From: Mycolicibacterium nivoides
GTDB lineage: Bacteria > Actinomycetota > Actinomycetes > Mycobacteriales > Mycobacteriaceae
Assembly: GCF_003855255.1 (NCBI RefSeq)
Contig: NZ_CP034072.1
Span: 3,340,727-3,404,726, forward strand
Reading direction: 5' to 3'
Length of the DNA: 64,000 nt
The notes under the pieces were generated by a model, which saw nothing but the letters and a program-made list of their open reading frames with translations, had not been told where the DNA came from and did not search any database. Shown here piece by piece: positions 1 to 8,555 of the stretch (its first letter is position 1; the number at the start of each line of letters is the position of its first letter). The translations under genes and the position numbers were made by a program.

Positions 1-1192
1 CGGGCAACCTCGCCCAGCCGCGGACGCTGGACGTATGGGCACGAAAAGCGTTGGTGTAGTCGACTTCCCAGTCCGTCCACCGCTTGAGCACCTCTTCGAA
101 CGCGACCCGCGCCTCCAGCCGGGCCAGCGCCGAGCCCAGGCAGAAATGCAGGCCCTGACCGAAGCTCAGGTGGCCGCCCGTGCGGTGGATGTCGAACCGG
201 TCGGGATCGGTGAACTTCGCCTCGTCACGATTGGCCGATCCGTTGAGCAGCAGCATGTAGGAGCCCTCGGGGATCGCCTGTCCGTAGTGCTCGACATCCT
301 GGGCGACATAGCGGGCCTGCACCGGTGACGGCGGTTCGAAGCGCAACGTCTCCTCCACCGCACCCGGGATCAGGCTCGGATCGGCCACGAGCTCACGCCG
401 TTGGCCGGGATGCTCGCCGAGCAGCTGCCCCATGAAACCTATGAGCCGAGCAGTGGTTTCGTTGCCCGCACCGGCGATCATCGCGGTGTACGCGAGCACC
501 TCGGTGCGGGTCAGCAGCCGCGATGTCCCGTCCGCCTCCTCGATGTGCGCGGTGAGCAGATCGGTCATCAGGTCGTCGGACGGATGCGAAGCCCGCCATT
601 CGATGTACTCGGCGAACATCGCGATGGCGTCGGCGAAGATCGTCGGGCTGACGCCGTCCGCACTGGCATCGACCGACGCCACCGTGATGGCCTTGTCGTT
701 GCGGTCCCGGATGCTCTGCTGCTCCCCCTCCGGAATGCCCAGCAGATAGCCGATGGTGCGCATCGGCATGAACGCCCCGAGGTCCGCGACGAAGTCCAGA
801 CCGTCCTGCCCGCGCAGGGGATCCAGTGCCTTCGCACAGAAGTCGCGCACCAGCTCCTCGACTGCCAGCATGCGGCGTGGCGTGAAGACTTTCGACAGCA
901 GTCGCCGGTGCAGATCATGCAGCGGCGGGTCCTCGAACAGCAGGATGCCCGGCGGGACCTCGATACCGCTGAACAGGATGTCGGCCGTGGTGCCGCGTCC
1001 TGATCGGTAGGCCTGCCAATTGGGCAGCTCCCGCGCCACATCGTCCCACCGGCTCAGCGCATAGAAGTTGTACTTCTCGTTGTAGTACAGCGGCGCCTCG
1101 CTGCGCATCCGTTTCCAGATCGGGTACGGGTCGTCGTCGATGTCGTTGTCGAACGGGTCGTAGTAGAGCTCCACCGCCTGCTGCGTCGTCAC
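1..1192 (-). CDS. cytochrome P450 (3' end beyond window edge)
   Basis: Haem-thiolate monooxygenase of soluble bacterial type, needing separate ferredoxin and reductase partners; substrate unknown. The translated minus strand shows the I-helix oxygen-binding motif AGAGNETT, the K-helix ExxR in EETLRFE and the haem loop FGQGLHFCLGSALARLEARV with its cysteine ligand. The reading frame starts at a GTG at 1192 behind a GGGGAAG Shine-Dalgarno sequence, giving an N-terminus VTTQQAVELYYDPFDND typical of mycobacterial CYPs. About 397 codons are present; the last visible residues (TSSVRGWARLP) match the usual P450 C-terminus, so only a few residues are missing. It diverges from the importer operon at 1387; a functional link is possible but unproven. 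Confidence 0.93.
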   Translation of the reverse strand, partial: MTTQQAVELYYDPFDNDIDDDPYPIWKRMRSEAPLYYNEKYNFYALSRWDDVARELPNWQAYRSGRGTTADILFSGIEVPPGILLFEDPPLHDLHRRLLSKVFTPRRMLAVEELVRDFCAKALDPLRGQDGLDFVADLGAFMPMRTIGYLLGIPEGEQQSIRDRNDKAITVASVDASADGVSPTIFADAIAMFAEYIEWRASHPSDDLMTDLLTAHIEEADGTSRLLTRTEVLAYTAMIAGAGNETTARLIGFMGQLLGEHPGQRRELVADPSLIPGAVEETLRFEPPSPVQARYVAQDVEHYGQAIPEGSYMLLLNGSANRDEAKFTDPDRFDIHRTGGHLSFGQGLHFCLGSALARLEARVAFEEVLKRWTDWEVDYTNAFRAHTSSVRGWARLP

Positions 1193-1386
1193 CGAACCAC
1201 TTCCCCATCCGCCGTACCAAATAGTTGTTCCACCGTACTGTGGGGTGCGTCCGCCGGTCAATCACCGGCTCACAGCGGGTTAACAGTCAGCCTGAGCCAA
1301 ACCGTCGACCCGAAATCGGGGCCGGGCGTCTACTGGGGCGGATTCGCGTGTGTGCTCACGCATTGACCCCTTCGGAGGCCCGCTCC

Positions 1387-2346
1387 ATGTTCAACCGCCT
1401 GTTGCGCACCGCCTTTGCGCTCACCCTCATCACCACGGCCATCTCCTGCAGCAGCAACGACGACAACTCCGAGGGCTACACGCTGCGCGTCGGCGCGACG
1501 TCGGTGACCGGGACTCCCGCGGGTTCGCTGGGCTGGGGCGACAAGCAGGGCATCCTCACCGAACAGCTGAAATCCGCCGGGGTCGGCAAGATCGAGTACT
1601 CGTTCTTCCAGTCCGGCAGCGATGTCGCCTCGGCACTGTTCGCCGGCGCCATCGACGTGGCAGCCATCGGCGACAACCCTGCCCTGCGCGCACGCAGCCG
1701 CGATCCGAAAGTAGTTCTGCTGTCCCTTGATTCGATCAACGGCGACGCCTGGCTGGTAGGCGCCAAGGGCGGGCCCACCGACATCAAGGGTTTGGTCGGC
1801 AAGGACATCACCGCCCCGCAGGGCACCATCCGCGACCGCGCCGCCCGACAGCTCATCGATGCCGCGGGCCTCGACGGCCAGATCCAGGTACGGGACGTGC
1901 CGACGCCCGAATCCATCGCCGGGCTGAGTTCCGGCAAGATCGACGCGGCCATCCTGACCGGCGCCAGCGCGGCCGAGCTGGAATCCAAGGGCTTCCCGAT
2001 CATCGACAGCCTGTCGCGTCACGGATTCGGCAGCACCGGCACCAACATCGCCCTCACCTCGTTCACCGACGCCCATCCGGAGTTCGTCGGCGCCTGGCAG
2101 CAGGCGGTCACCGCCGTCAACCGCGACATCACCGAGAACTTCGACGACTACCTGGCATGGGTCGCGAAAACCGATGACACCGACCTGAAGTTCGTCAAAG
2201 CATCGACTCAGGCCGACGAGTTCAATACCGAACCGTTCCCGGCTGCCGGTGTGGACCAGCTCGAAGCCGCATACAAGTTCCTCAACGCCGACGGATCCTT
2301 CGACAACGAATACTCGGTCCGCGAGTGGGCCGGAGCCAAGTCGTGA
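1387..2346 (+). CDS. ABC transporter substrate-binding lipoprotein, sulfonate/nitrate type
   Basis: Extracytoplasmic solute receptor of the SsuA/TauA/NrtA class, expected to deliver an organosulfur or similar small anion to the permease encoded next. The ATG at 1387 follows a GGAGG at about 1375 and begins a lipoprotein signal peptide with a lipobox ending AISC, so the mature protein starts at Cys and is lipid-anchored. The body carries the usual alternation of LRVGATSV, DVAAIGDNPAL and KDITAPQGT segments of this fold. An in-frame extension back to 1225 would destroy the signal peptide and was not used. First gene of a five-gene operon. Ligand specificity cannot be read from sequence; taurine, alkanesulfonate or another sulfur or nitrogen source are all possible. 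Confidence 0.88.
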   Translation: MFNRLLRTAFALTLITTAISCSSNDDNSEGYTLRVGATSVTGTPAGSLGWGDKQGILTEQLKSAGVGKIEYSFFQSGSDVASALFAGAIDVAAIGDNPALRARSRDPKVVLLSLDSINGDAWLVGAKGGPTDIKGLVGKDITAPQGTIRDRAARQLIDAAGLDGQIQVRDVPTPESIAGLSSGKIDAAILTGASAAELESKGFPIIDSLSRHGFGSTGTNIALTSFTDAHPEFVGAWQQAVTAVNRDITENFDDYLAWVAKTDDTDLKFVKASTQADEFNTEPFPAAGVDQLEAAYKFLNADGSFDNEYSVREWAGAKS

Positions 2347-3221
2347 CCGCAGCCGTCACCATCACCACGGCAGTCCGGTCAGCGGCCACGCCCCCGGAAC
2401 TCGTCGAGGTCGTCGGCGGTCGCGGTCGGCGAAAAGGCCTGTGGGCGCGCATCCCCCGACCGGTACGCCGGCTGATGAGCCCGGCACTGATCCTGGCGGC
2501 GTGGGCGATCGGATCGACGACAGGGCTACTCAACACCGATCTGTTCCCGCCTCCGACCGAGGTGGCGGCCACCGCGTGGCGGCTGCTCGGTGACGGCCAG
2601 CTCGCCACCCACGTCGGCGCGTCAGCTATCCGCGTCCTGACCGGCACGGTGCTGGGCATCCTCATCGGCGTCCTGCTCGCGGTCCTGGCCGGACTCACCC
2701 GGACCGGCGAGGACCTGCTCGACTGGACCATGCAGATCCTCAAGGCGGTACCGAATTTCGCGCTGACGCCACTGCTGATCATCTGGATGGGTATCGGTGA
2801 GGGCCCCAAGATCGTGCTGATAACCACCGGTGTGGCGATAGCGATCTACATCAACACCTATTCGGGTATTCGCGGCGTGGACCGGCAACTCGTCGAGATG
2901 GCGCAAACCTTGGAAGCTCCGCGGCGGACACTCATCTCGCAGGTGATCCTGCCCGGGGCGATGCCGAATTTCCTTGTCGGCCTGCGCCTCGGGCTGTCCA
3001 GCGCGTGGCTGAGCCTGATCTTCGCGGAGATGATCAACACCACCCAGGGCATCGGCTACCTGATGTCGCGGGCCCAGACCAACCTGCAGTTCGACGTCTC
3101 GCTGCTGGTGATCGTCATCTACGCGGTGGCAGGTCTGCTGTCCTACACGCTGGTGCGGGTCTTGGAGCGGCTTCTGCTGTCCTGGCGCAACGGGTTCGAG
3201 GGACTCGGAGCGCCGGCATGA
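2343..3221 (+). CDS. ABC transporter permease, SsuC/TauC type
   Basis: Inner-membrane subunit of the importer, binding-protein-dependent transport (BPD_transp_1) superfamily. A GTG at 2343 overlaps the TGA of the receptor gene by four bases, indicating translational coupling; a GTG at 2325 is an alternative. The roughly 290-residue product starts with a charged cytoplasmic stretch, followed by about six hydrophobic segments. The cytoplasmic EAA-type loop that docks the ATPase is visible as VEMAQTLEAPRRTLISQVIL followed by PGAMP. Its 3' end is immediately followed by the 77-bp MIRU-like element at 3218. Confidence 0.9.
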   Translation: MTAAVTITTAVRSAATPPELVEVVGGRGRRKGLWARIPRPVRRLMSPALILAAWAIGSTTGLLNTDLFPPPTEVAATAWRLLGDGQLATHVGASAIRVLTGTVLGILIGVLLAVLAGLTRTGEDLLDWTMQILKAVPNFALTPLLIIWMGIGEGPKIVLITTGVAIAIYINTYSGIRGVDRQLVEMAQTLEAPRRTLISQVILPGAMPNFLVGLRLGLSSAWLSLIFAEMINTTQGIGYLMSRAQTNLQFDVSLLVIVIYAVAGLLSYTLVRVLERLLLSWRNGFEGLGAPA

Positions 3222-3298
3222 GCGCCCGAAGGCGAGCGCGCGTGAGGTTCGCAGCGAGGAACGAGCGAGGACCGGAGCGAGTGGGAGCCGAAGCATGA
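3218..3298 (+). repeat. MIRU-like 77-bp element with small overlapping ORF
   Basis: Between the permease stop and the ATPase start, the 8-mer GCATGAGC occurs twice, with the two ATGA signals exactly 77 bases apart (3218 and 3295). The insert is rich in GAGCG/GAGGA purine repeats. It encodes a 26-codon ORF (MSARRRARVRFAARNERG...) whose ATG overlaps the permease stop and whose TGA overlaps the ATPase ATG. Mycobacterial interspersed repetitive units are known to be about 46-101 bp, to insert at ATGA coupling sites in operons and to carry ORFs overlapping both neighbours. Identity with a named MIRU class was not checked. Confidence 0.65.
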
Positions 3299-4029
3299 GC
3301 ACTGTCGTCGACGTGCACGGCCTCACCCGCGCCTTCGGTGATCAGCAGGTGCTCGAAGATCTCGAACTGCAGATCGAGGACGGCGAATTCGTCGCGATGC
3401 TGGGGCGGTCCGGTTCCGGCAAGAGCACCCTGCTGCGCGTGCTGGCCGGCCTCGACGGTCAGGTCACCGGATCGGTGCGGGTCCCCCGCTCCCGGGCGGT
3501 GGTGTTCCAGAACCCGCGACTGCTGCCGTGGCGGCGCGCCCTGGCCAACGTGACCTTCGCACTGCCCGACGCCGGACCCGACGCCCCCAGCCGAATCGCA
3601 CGCGGGCGGTCCGCACTCGACGAGGTGGGCCTGACGGAGAAGACCAAGGCGTGGCCGTTGTCCCTTTCCGGCGGTGAGGCGCAACGCGTTTCACTGGCCC
3701 GTGCTCTGGTCCGCGAACCCGACCTGTTGCTGCTCGACGAGCCCTTCGGCGCGCTCGACGCACTGACCCGGCTCAAGATGTACGGGCTGCTCCACGAATT
3801 GTGGTCACGCAGACACATGGCCGTTCTGCACGTCACCCACGACGTCGACGAGGCGATCCTGCTGGCCGACCGGGTGGTGGTGCTCTCGGGCGGACGGGTC
3901 TCACTGGACCGACGCGTCGAGTTGCCCTTCCCCCGCACCCGCAGCGACGACGGGTTCGACGACCTGCGCCGTGCGCTGCTGGCCGAACTCGGCGTCCGAG
4001 AGGAAGTAGGTCATGACCGTTCCCGCTGA
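3295..4029 (+). CDS. ABC transporter ATP-binding protein, SsuB/TauB type
   Basis: Energises the importer. The 244-residue product has Walker A GRSGSGKST (about residues 38-46), the ABC signature LSGGEAQRVSLARAL, Walker B LLLLDEPFGALD and the H-loop in LHVTHDVDEA. These are the features of the taurine/sulfonate/nitrate ATPase subfamily. The ATG at 3295 lies in the ATGA generated by the MIRU-like insert, and the gene's end overlaps the next ORF by 17 bases, so coupling is retained on both sides. Confidence 0.93.
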   Translation: MSTVVDVHGLTRAFGDQQVLEDLELQIEDGEFVAMLGRSGSGKSTLLRVLAGLDGQVTGSVRVPRSRAVVFQNPRLLPWRRALANVTFALPDAGPDAPSRIARGRSALDEVGLTEKTKAWPLSLSGGEAQRVSLARALVREPDLLLLDEPFGALDALTRLKMYGLLHELWSRRHMAVLHVTHDVDEAILLADRVVVLSGGRVSLDRRVELPFPRTRSDDGFDDLRRALLAELGVREEVGHDRSR

Positions 4030-5605
4030 CCCCGATGCACTGAGCACCGATGTCCTGGTGATCGGCGGCGGCCCCGCAGCGACCTGGGCCGCCATCTCGG
4101 CCACGGAATCCGGCTCCCGCGTCATCCTGGTGGACAAGGGCTACTGCGGCACCAGTGGGGCGACCGCCGCCGGCGGCAACAACCTGTGGGCGATCGGACC
4201 CGGGCCGCGGCGCGAGGATTCGGTGCGTGAGCGCGAACTGGCCGCCGGCCGGATCACCGACTCCGAGTGGATGTTCCGGGTACTGGCTACCTCGTGGGAC
4301 CGGCTCGAACACCTCTCCGAGTGGGGCTACCCGTTCCCGGTGGGCGCTGACGGCCGCGAGATGCGCAGCAGCCTGCAGGGCCCCGAGTACATGCGCCGCA
4401 TGCGCCGCAAGGCCCATCGCAGTGGCGTTCGCATCCTCGATCACCACCCGGCACTGGAGCTGACCGCCGACCCCGACGGCGTCGTCACCGGCGCCACCGG
4501 CATCGCACGCCAGGACGGCGGCCGGCCATGGCGGATCACCGCGGGTGCCGTCGTGCTGGCCACCGGCGGAACCGCCTTCCTGTCCGGGACCTTCGGCACC
4601 AACGTCGACACCGGCGAAGGTCTCTTGATGGCCGCTGAACACGGAGCACACCTGTCCGGAATGGAGTTCTGCACCGCCTACGCGCTGGCCCCCGAATGGG
4701 GCGTGCACACCAAAGGCCGAATGCTGCAGTGGGGCAGCTTCTATGACGAGCACGGCCGCCCGTTCACCACCCAGCGCGGGCTGAGCGGACGCCAGGATGC
4801 GCAGCGGGCCCTGGCCCGCGGCGAGCGGGTGTTCGCCAGGCTGGACCGGGCACCCGAAAACATCCGCCAGACCATGCGCGACGCCCAGCCGAACTACTTC
4901 CTGCCGCTGGACAAGGCCGGCATCGATCCGTTCACCACCGCCTACCCGATCCGGATGGTGTACGAGGGATCGGTGCGCGGCACCGGCGGCCTCCGGCTCG
5001 TCGGGCCCGATTGCGCGACAACGGTTCCCGGGCTGTATGCGGCAGGTGATGCCGCGACCCGTGAGCTCATCACCGGCTCGCTGTCCGGTGGAGGCAGCCG
5101 CAACGGCTCGTGGGCGATCGCGTCGGGCACCTTCGCCGGCCGCGGCGCTGCCGAGTTCAGCCGTACCCGGCGGGTACCCGCGGGTGAGCCCGCCACCACC
5201 TCCTCGCGCTCCCGCGCGGGTGCCCCCACCGTCGAGGAGGTGGTGGCTGCAGCGCAGTCGCATGTCCTGCCGCCGCAGCGCAGCTACCTGAAATCCGAAG
5301 AGCGGCTCCGAGAGTCCGCAGCAGCGCTGGAGGCGGTGTGGCGCGACATCGCCGACGGCTTGGCTCCGGTGCCGGCCCGCGAGGTCTACAAGCAGCGCCA
5401 GGCAGTGGCCATGGTGGCCGCGGCCCGCTGGATCACCGCCGCATCCCTGGCCCGGCCAGAAACCCGCGGCCTGCACCGTCGTGAGGATCTGCCCGATTCG
5501 GATCACCGCTACGAGCACCGCATCCTGGCCGGCGGCCTGGACCGGGTGTGGACGGCACCTGATCCCGTTGCCCCGCAGCTCATCACCTCGGAGGCAGTCG
5601 CGTGA
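4013..5605 (+). CDS. FAD-dependent oxidoreductase, fumarate reductase/AprA-like flavoprotein
   Basis: A 530-residue flavoprotein with an N-terminal dinucleotide-binding motif VLVIGGGPAATWAA (about 14-27), a second FAD-contact segment GTSGATAAGGNNLWA and the C-terminal ATRELITGSLSGGGSRNG segment where such enzymes close over the FAD. This layout is shared by fumarate reductase/succinate dehydrogenase flavoproteins and adenylylsulfate reductase subunit A. It overlaps the ATPase gene by 17 bases and the ferredoxin gene by four, implying an electron-transfer complex made with the transporter. The substrate is not known; an oxidation or reduction of the imported compound is inferred from context only. 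Confidence 0.85.
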   Translation: MTVPADPDALSTDVLVIGGGPAATWAAISATESGSRVILVDKGYCGTSGATAAGGNNLWAIGPGPRREDSVRERELAAGRITDSEWMFRVLATSWDRLEHLSEWGYPFPVGADGREMRSSLQGPEYMRRMRRKAHRSGVRILDHHPALELTADPDGVVTGATGIARQDGGRPWRITAGAVVLATGGTAFLSGTFGTNVDTGEGLLMAAEHGAHLSGMEFCTAYALAPEWGVHTKGRMLQWGSFYDEHGRPFTTQRGLSGRQDAQRALARGERVFARLDRAPENIRQTMRDAQPNYFLPLDKAGIDPFTTAYPIRMVYEGSVRGTGGLRLVGPDCATTVPGLYAAGDAATRELITGSLSGGGSRNGSWAIASGTFAGRGAAEFSRTRRVPAGEPATTSSRSRAGAPTVEEVVAAAQSHVLPPQRSYLKSEERLRESAAALEAVWRDIADGLAPVPAREVYKQRQAVAMVAAARWITAASLARPETRGLHRREDLPDSDHRYEHRILAGGLDRVWTAPDPVAPQLITSEAVA

Positions 5606-6003
5606 TCGAGATCGTCAGCACGACCGCCTGCATCGCGTGCGACCTCTGCATCAGGGTGTGCCCCACCGACGTCTTCGACCGCGGCACTGACGGGGTGCCC
5701 GTCATCGCGCGCCAGTCCGACTGCCAGACCTGCTTCATGTGCGAGGCCTACTGCCCCACCGACGCGCTCTACGTCTCGCCGGTCTCCACGCCCGTGGGCG
5801 CCGAAAGCCCTCATGCTTCCGAATCCGCGGTCAGCGATGCGGGACTGCTCGGCGGCTACCGGGAGATGGTCGGTTGGGGACGGGGCCGCTCCCCTGGCTC
5901 GCGCCTGGACCAGAACCCGGTGCTGACCTCGATCCCGCCACTGGCCGAGCCACGCCTGGGTGCCCCCGCGGTACTGGCGGACGGGCCATGGAACCATTCA
6001 TGA
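5602..6003 (+). CDS. ferredoxin with two 4Fe-4S clusters
   Basis: 133-residue iron-sulfur protein. The N-terminal half carries two cluster motifs, CIACDLCIRVCP (about 11-22) and CQTCFMCEAYCP (about 40-51), of the bacterial 2[4Fe-4S] or AprB-like type. The C-terminal 70 residues are a non-cysteine tail that is unusual for a simple ferredoxin and may dock onto the flavoprotein. The ATG overlaps the flavoprotein stop (GTGATCGAG, read as GTG ATC) by four bases. Most likely the electron carrier for the upstream flavoprotein. Last gene of the operon. Confidence 0.88.
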   Translation: MIEIVSTTACIACDLCIRVCPTDVFDRGTDGVPVIARQSDCQTCFMCEAYCPTDALYVSPVSTPVGAESPHASESAVSDAGLLGGYREMVGWGRGRSPGSRLDQNPVLTSIPPLAEPRLGAPAVLADGPWNHS

Positions 6004-6026
6004 GGTCTTTGACGCCGGGCCGGCCG

Positions 6027-6043
6027 CGTCAAAGATTTTGACG
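6027..6043. promoter_or_regulatory. inverted repeat CGTCAA-N5-TTGACG, copy 1
   Basis: CGTCAAAGATTTTGACG is a 17-bp palindrome with 7-bp arms and a 3-base centre, lying between the convergent ends of the ferredoxin and uvrD1 genes. A second copy with the same outer half-sites lies 95 bp away. Either a protein-binding site or part of a bidirectional termination region; no T tract supports a classical terminator. Confidence 0.45.
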
Positions 6044-6121
6044 ATCTTCGTCAGGGACTATTGCCCCATGGGGCGAGGTGGCTTGGATACGCGTCTTGGG
6101 TCAATGTGTCTGCCAGAACTT

Positions 6122-6138
6122 CGTCAAAAGTCTTGACG
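6122..6138. promoter_or_regulatory. inverted repeat CGTCAA-N5-TTGACG, copy 2
   Basis: CGTCAAAAGTCTTGACG has the same 6-bp half-sites and 5-base spacing as the element at 6027, and ends 7 bases before the uvrD1 stop codon. Repetition of the same dyad in a 142-bp intergenic space suggests a regulator-binding pair rather than chance. Confidence 0.45.
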
Positions 6139-6145
6139 AGCCCGC

Positions 6146-8485
6146 CTACAGCTTCTGCACCGGGGCGTGGTTGTGCATCAGCTTGACCCGGCCGGCACTG
6201 CCGAAGTCGATCAGTGACATCGCCGATTCGCCCACACCGGAGACTTCCTCGACGCGACCCAGTCCGTACTTGTCGTGGGAGACCCGATCGCCGGGTTCCA
6301 GCGTGATCACCGGGCGGTTGCGGGCGGGCGCGGGCCGTGAGGGCGACGGGCGTGGGGTGCCATAGCGGCCGGCGTTACCCACCGGGGCGCTCAGTGACGA
6401 CGACGGCTGCTCGATGCGCCGCCAGTTGATCAGGTCTTCCGGAATCTCGCGCAGGAACCGCGATTCCGGGTTGAGCATGGGCTGCCCCCACGACGATCGC
6501 ACCTTGGCCCGCGAGAGATAGAGCCGCTTACGCGCGCGGGTGATGCCGACGTAGGCCAACCGGCGTTCCTCGGACAGCTCGTTCGGATCGCCCAGGGCCC
6601 GCATGTGCGGGAACATGCCGTCCTCCCAGCCGGTGACGAACACCGCCGGGAACTCCAGCCCCTTGGCGGTGTGCAGCGTCATCATCGTCACCACGCCCGC
6701 ACCGTCTTCGGGGATCTCGTCGGCGTCGGCCACCAGCGACACCCGCTCCAGGAACTGGGCCAGCACCCCGGTGTCGGGGATGTCCTCGTCGACCGGCTCA
6801 CCCTCGCCCTGTTCGGCCAGGGCCCGGGCGTTGGCCAGGTCGGTACTGAATTCGTGTGCGACGCTGACCAATTCGTTGAGGTTGTCCAACCGGGCCAGAT
6901 CCTGCGGATCGCTGGAGGCCTCCAGCTCACGGCGGTAGCCCGTGCGCTCCAGGACAGCCTCGACCAGATCCCCCAGCTCGTCATCGAGCTTGCCGCGCAG
7001 CGAGTCGAGCAGCTGAACGAACGATGCGATGGCCTTCTCCGAACGGGAATTGAGCATCGGCACCCGCCCCTCGGCGGCGGCCTGCAGCGCATCGTTGAAG
7101 CTGGCTCCGGTGTTCTCCGCGTACACCGCCACACAGGCCTCGGCCCGGTCGCCGATGCCGCGGCGCGGGGTGTTGAGGATGCGGCGCATGCTCACCGAGT
7201 CACCCGGGTTGTCCAGCACCCGCAGGTAGGCGACGATGTCGCGGATCTCGCGGCGCTCGTAGAACCGCACGCCGCCGACGACCTTGTACGGGATGCCGGC
7301 GCGGATGAACACCTCTTCCAGCGCGCGCGAGGAGTTGTTGGTGCGGTAGAACACCGCTACGTCCGAATATTTGATGCCTTCACTGTCTGCGAGCGCGTCG
7401 ATCTCCTCGGCCACGAAGCGGGCCTCGTCGTGCTCGTTGTCGGCCACGTAGCCGACGATCAGCTCGCCCTCGCCTTCCTCGGTCCACAGCCGCTTCTCGC
7501 GGCGGCCGGTGTTGCGGGCGATCACCGAGTTGGCCGCGTTCAGGATGGTCTGGGTGGAGCGGTAGTTCTGCTCCAGCAGGATCGTCGTCGCGTCCGGGTA
7601 GTCGCGCTCGAAATCCTCGATGTTGCGGATCGTCGCACCGCGGAACGCGTAGATGGACTGGTCGGCGTCACCCACCACGCACAGTTCCGATGCCGCCACC
7701 CCGTCGTTCTCGTCGAGGTGATGGCCCACCAATTCGCGCACCAGCACGTACTGCGCGTGGTTGGTGTCCTGGTACTCGTCGACCAGGATGTGGCGGAACC
7801 GGCGGCGGTAGTACTGGGCGATCTGCGGGAAGGCCTGCAGGATCCCGACCGTCTCACCGATCAGATCGTCGAAGTCCAGCGCATTGGCCGCGCGCAGCCT
7901 GCGCTGGTACTCGCCGTAGACCTGGGCGATGATGCCGGCCATCTCCTCGGCGGCCTCCGACGCCTCGGCCGCCGCCTGCTCCGGACCGATCAGCTCGTTC
8001 TTGAGGTTGGAGATACCGTTGGCCAGCAGCCGCGGCGAGTACCGCTTGGTGTCCAGCCCCATGTCCTTGCCGATCATCATCAGCAGACGCCGGGAATCGT
8101 CGGAGTCGTAGATCGAGAAGTTGGAGTTCAGCCCCGGCAGCAGCGAGGCCTGGTTGCGCAGGATCCGCACGCACGTGGAGTGGAACGTGGACACCCACAT
8201 GTTGCGCGCTCTGGGGCCCACCAGCTGAACCACGCGCTCGCGCATCTCGGCGGCGGCCTTGTTGGTGAATGTGATGGCCAGGATCTGCCCGACCCCGACG
8301 TCACGAGCGGCCAGCAGGTAGGCGATACGCCTGGTCAGCACGGCCGTCTTACCCGACCCAGCGCCCGCGACGATCAACAGCGGCGACCCCTCGTGCAGCA
8401 CCGCTTGGCGCTGCTGGGGGTTCAGGCCGTCGAGGAGTTCATCAACATCTGCGGCAGCTGGGGAGGCGACGGGGGAAGTGGTCAT
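6146..8485 (-). CDS. uvrD1: ATP-dependent DNA helicase UvrD1 (UvrD/PcrA family)
   Basis: 779-residue SF1A 3'-5' helicase acting in nucleotide excision repair and recombination control. Visible motifs are the Q-motif region LNPQQRQAV, Walker A GAGSGKTA, motif II DEYQDTNHAQ, QNYRSTQ (motif IV region), TAKGLEFPAVFVTG (V) and AYVGITRARK (VI). The C-terminal segment GDRVSHDKYGLGRVEEVSG is the Tudor-like tail of UvrD/PcrA. Length and position next to chorismate mutase match M. tuberculosis Rv0949. In mycobacteria UvrD1 has been reported to be stimulated by Ku, whose gene is in this same window. Convergent with the ferredoxin gene. Confidence 0.95.
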   Translation of the reverse strand: MTTSPVASPAAADVDELLDGLNPQQRQAVLHEGSPLLIVAGAGSGKTAVLTRRIAYLLAARDVGVGQILAITFTNKAAAEMRERVVQLVGPRARNMWVSTFHSTCVRILRNQASLLPGLNSNFSIYDSDDSRRLLMMIGKDMGLDTKRYSPRLLANGISNLKNELIGPEQAAAEASEAAEEMAGIIAQVYGEYQRRLRAANALDFDDLIGETVGILQAFPQIAQYYRRRFRHILVDEYQDTNHAQYVLVRELVGHHLDENDGVAASELCVVGDADQSIYAFRGATIRNIEDFERDYPDATTILLEQNYRSTQTILNAANSVIARNTGRREKRLWTEEGEGELIVGYVADNEHDEARFVAEEIDALADSEGIKYSDVAVFYRTNNSSRALEEVFIRAGIPYKVVGGVRFYERREIRDIVAYLRVLDNPGDSVSMRRILNTPRRGIGDRAEACVAVYAENTGASFNDALQAAAEGRVPMLNSRSEKAIASFVQLLDSLRGKLDDELGDLVEAVLERTGYRRELEASSDPQDLARLDNLNELVSVAHEFSTDLANARALAEQGEGEPVDEDIPDTGVLAQFLERVSLVADADEIPEDGAGVVTMMTLHTAKGLEFPAVFVTGWEDGMFPHMRALGDPNELSEERRLAYVGITRARKRLYLSRAKVRSSWGQPMLNPESRFLREIPEDLINWRRIEQPSSSLSAPVGNAGRYGTPRPSPSRPAPARNRPVITLEPGDRVSHDKYGLGRVEEVSGVGESAMSLIDFGSAGRVKLMHNHAPVQKL

Positions 8486-8555
8486 CTTGCGTTCAAACTT
8501 ACCGCTGAGCGGGGACAGTTTTGCGCTGGCACGGGCCGACTGGGACTATCAGGCT

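Noticed and set aside
1225..1386. N-terminal extension of the substrate-binding protein, or a Cys-containing leader peptide (GGFACVLTH) before it
   Set aside because: The extension would bury the lipoprotein signal. The leader peptide lacks a clear start codon and ribosome-binding site, so a cysteine attenuator could not be supported.
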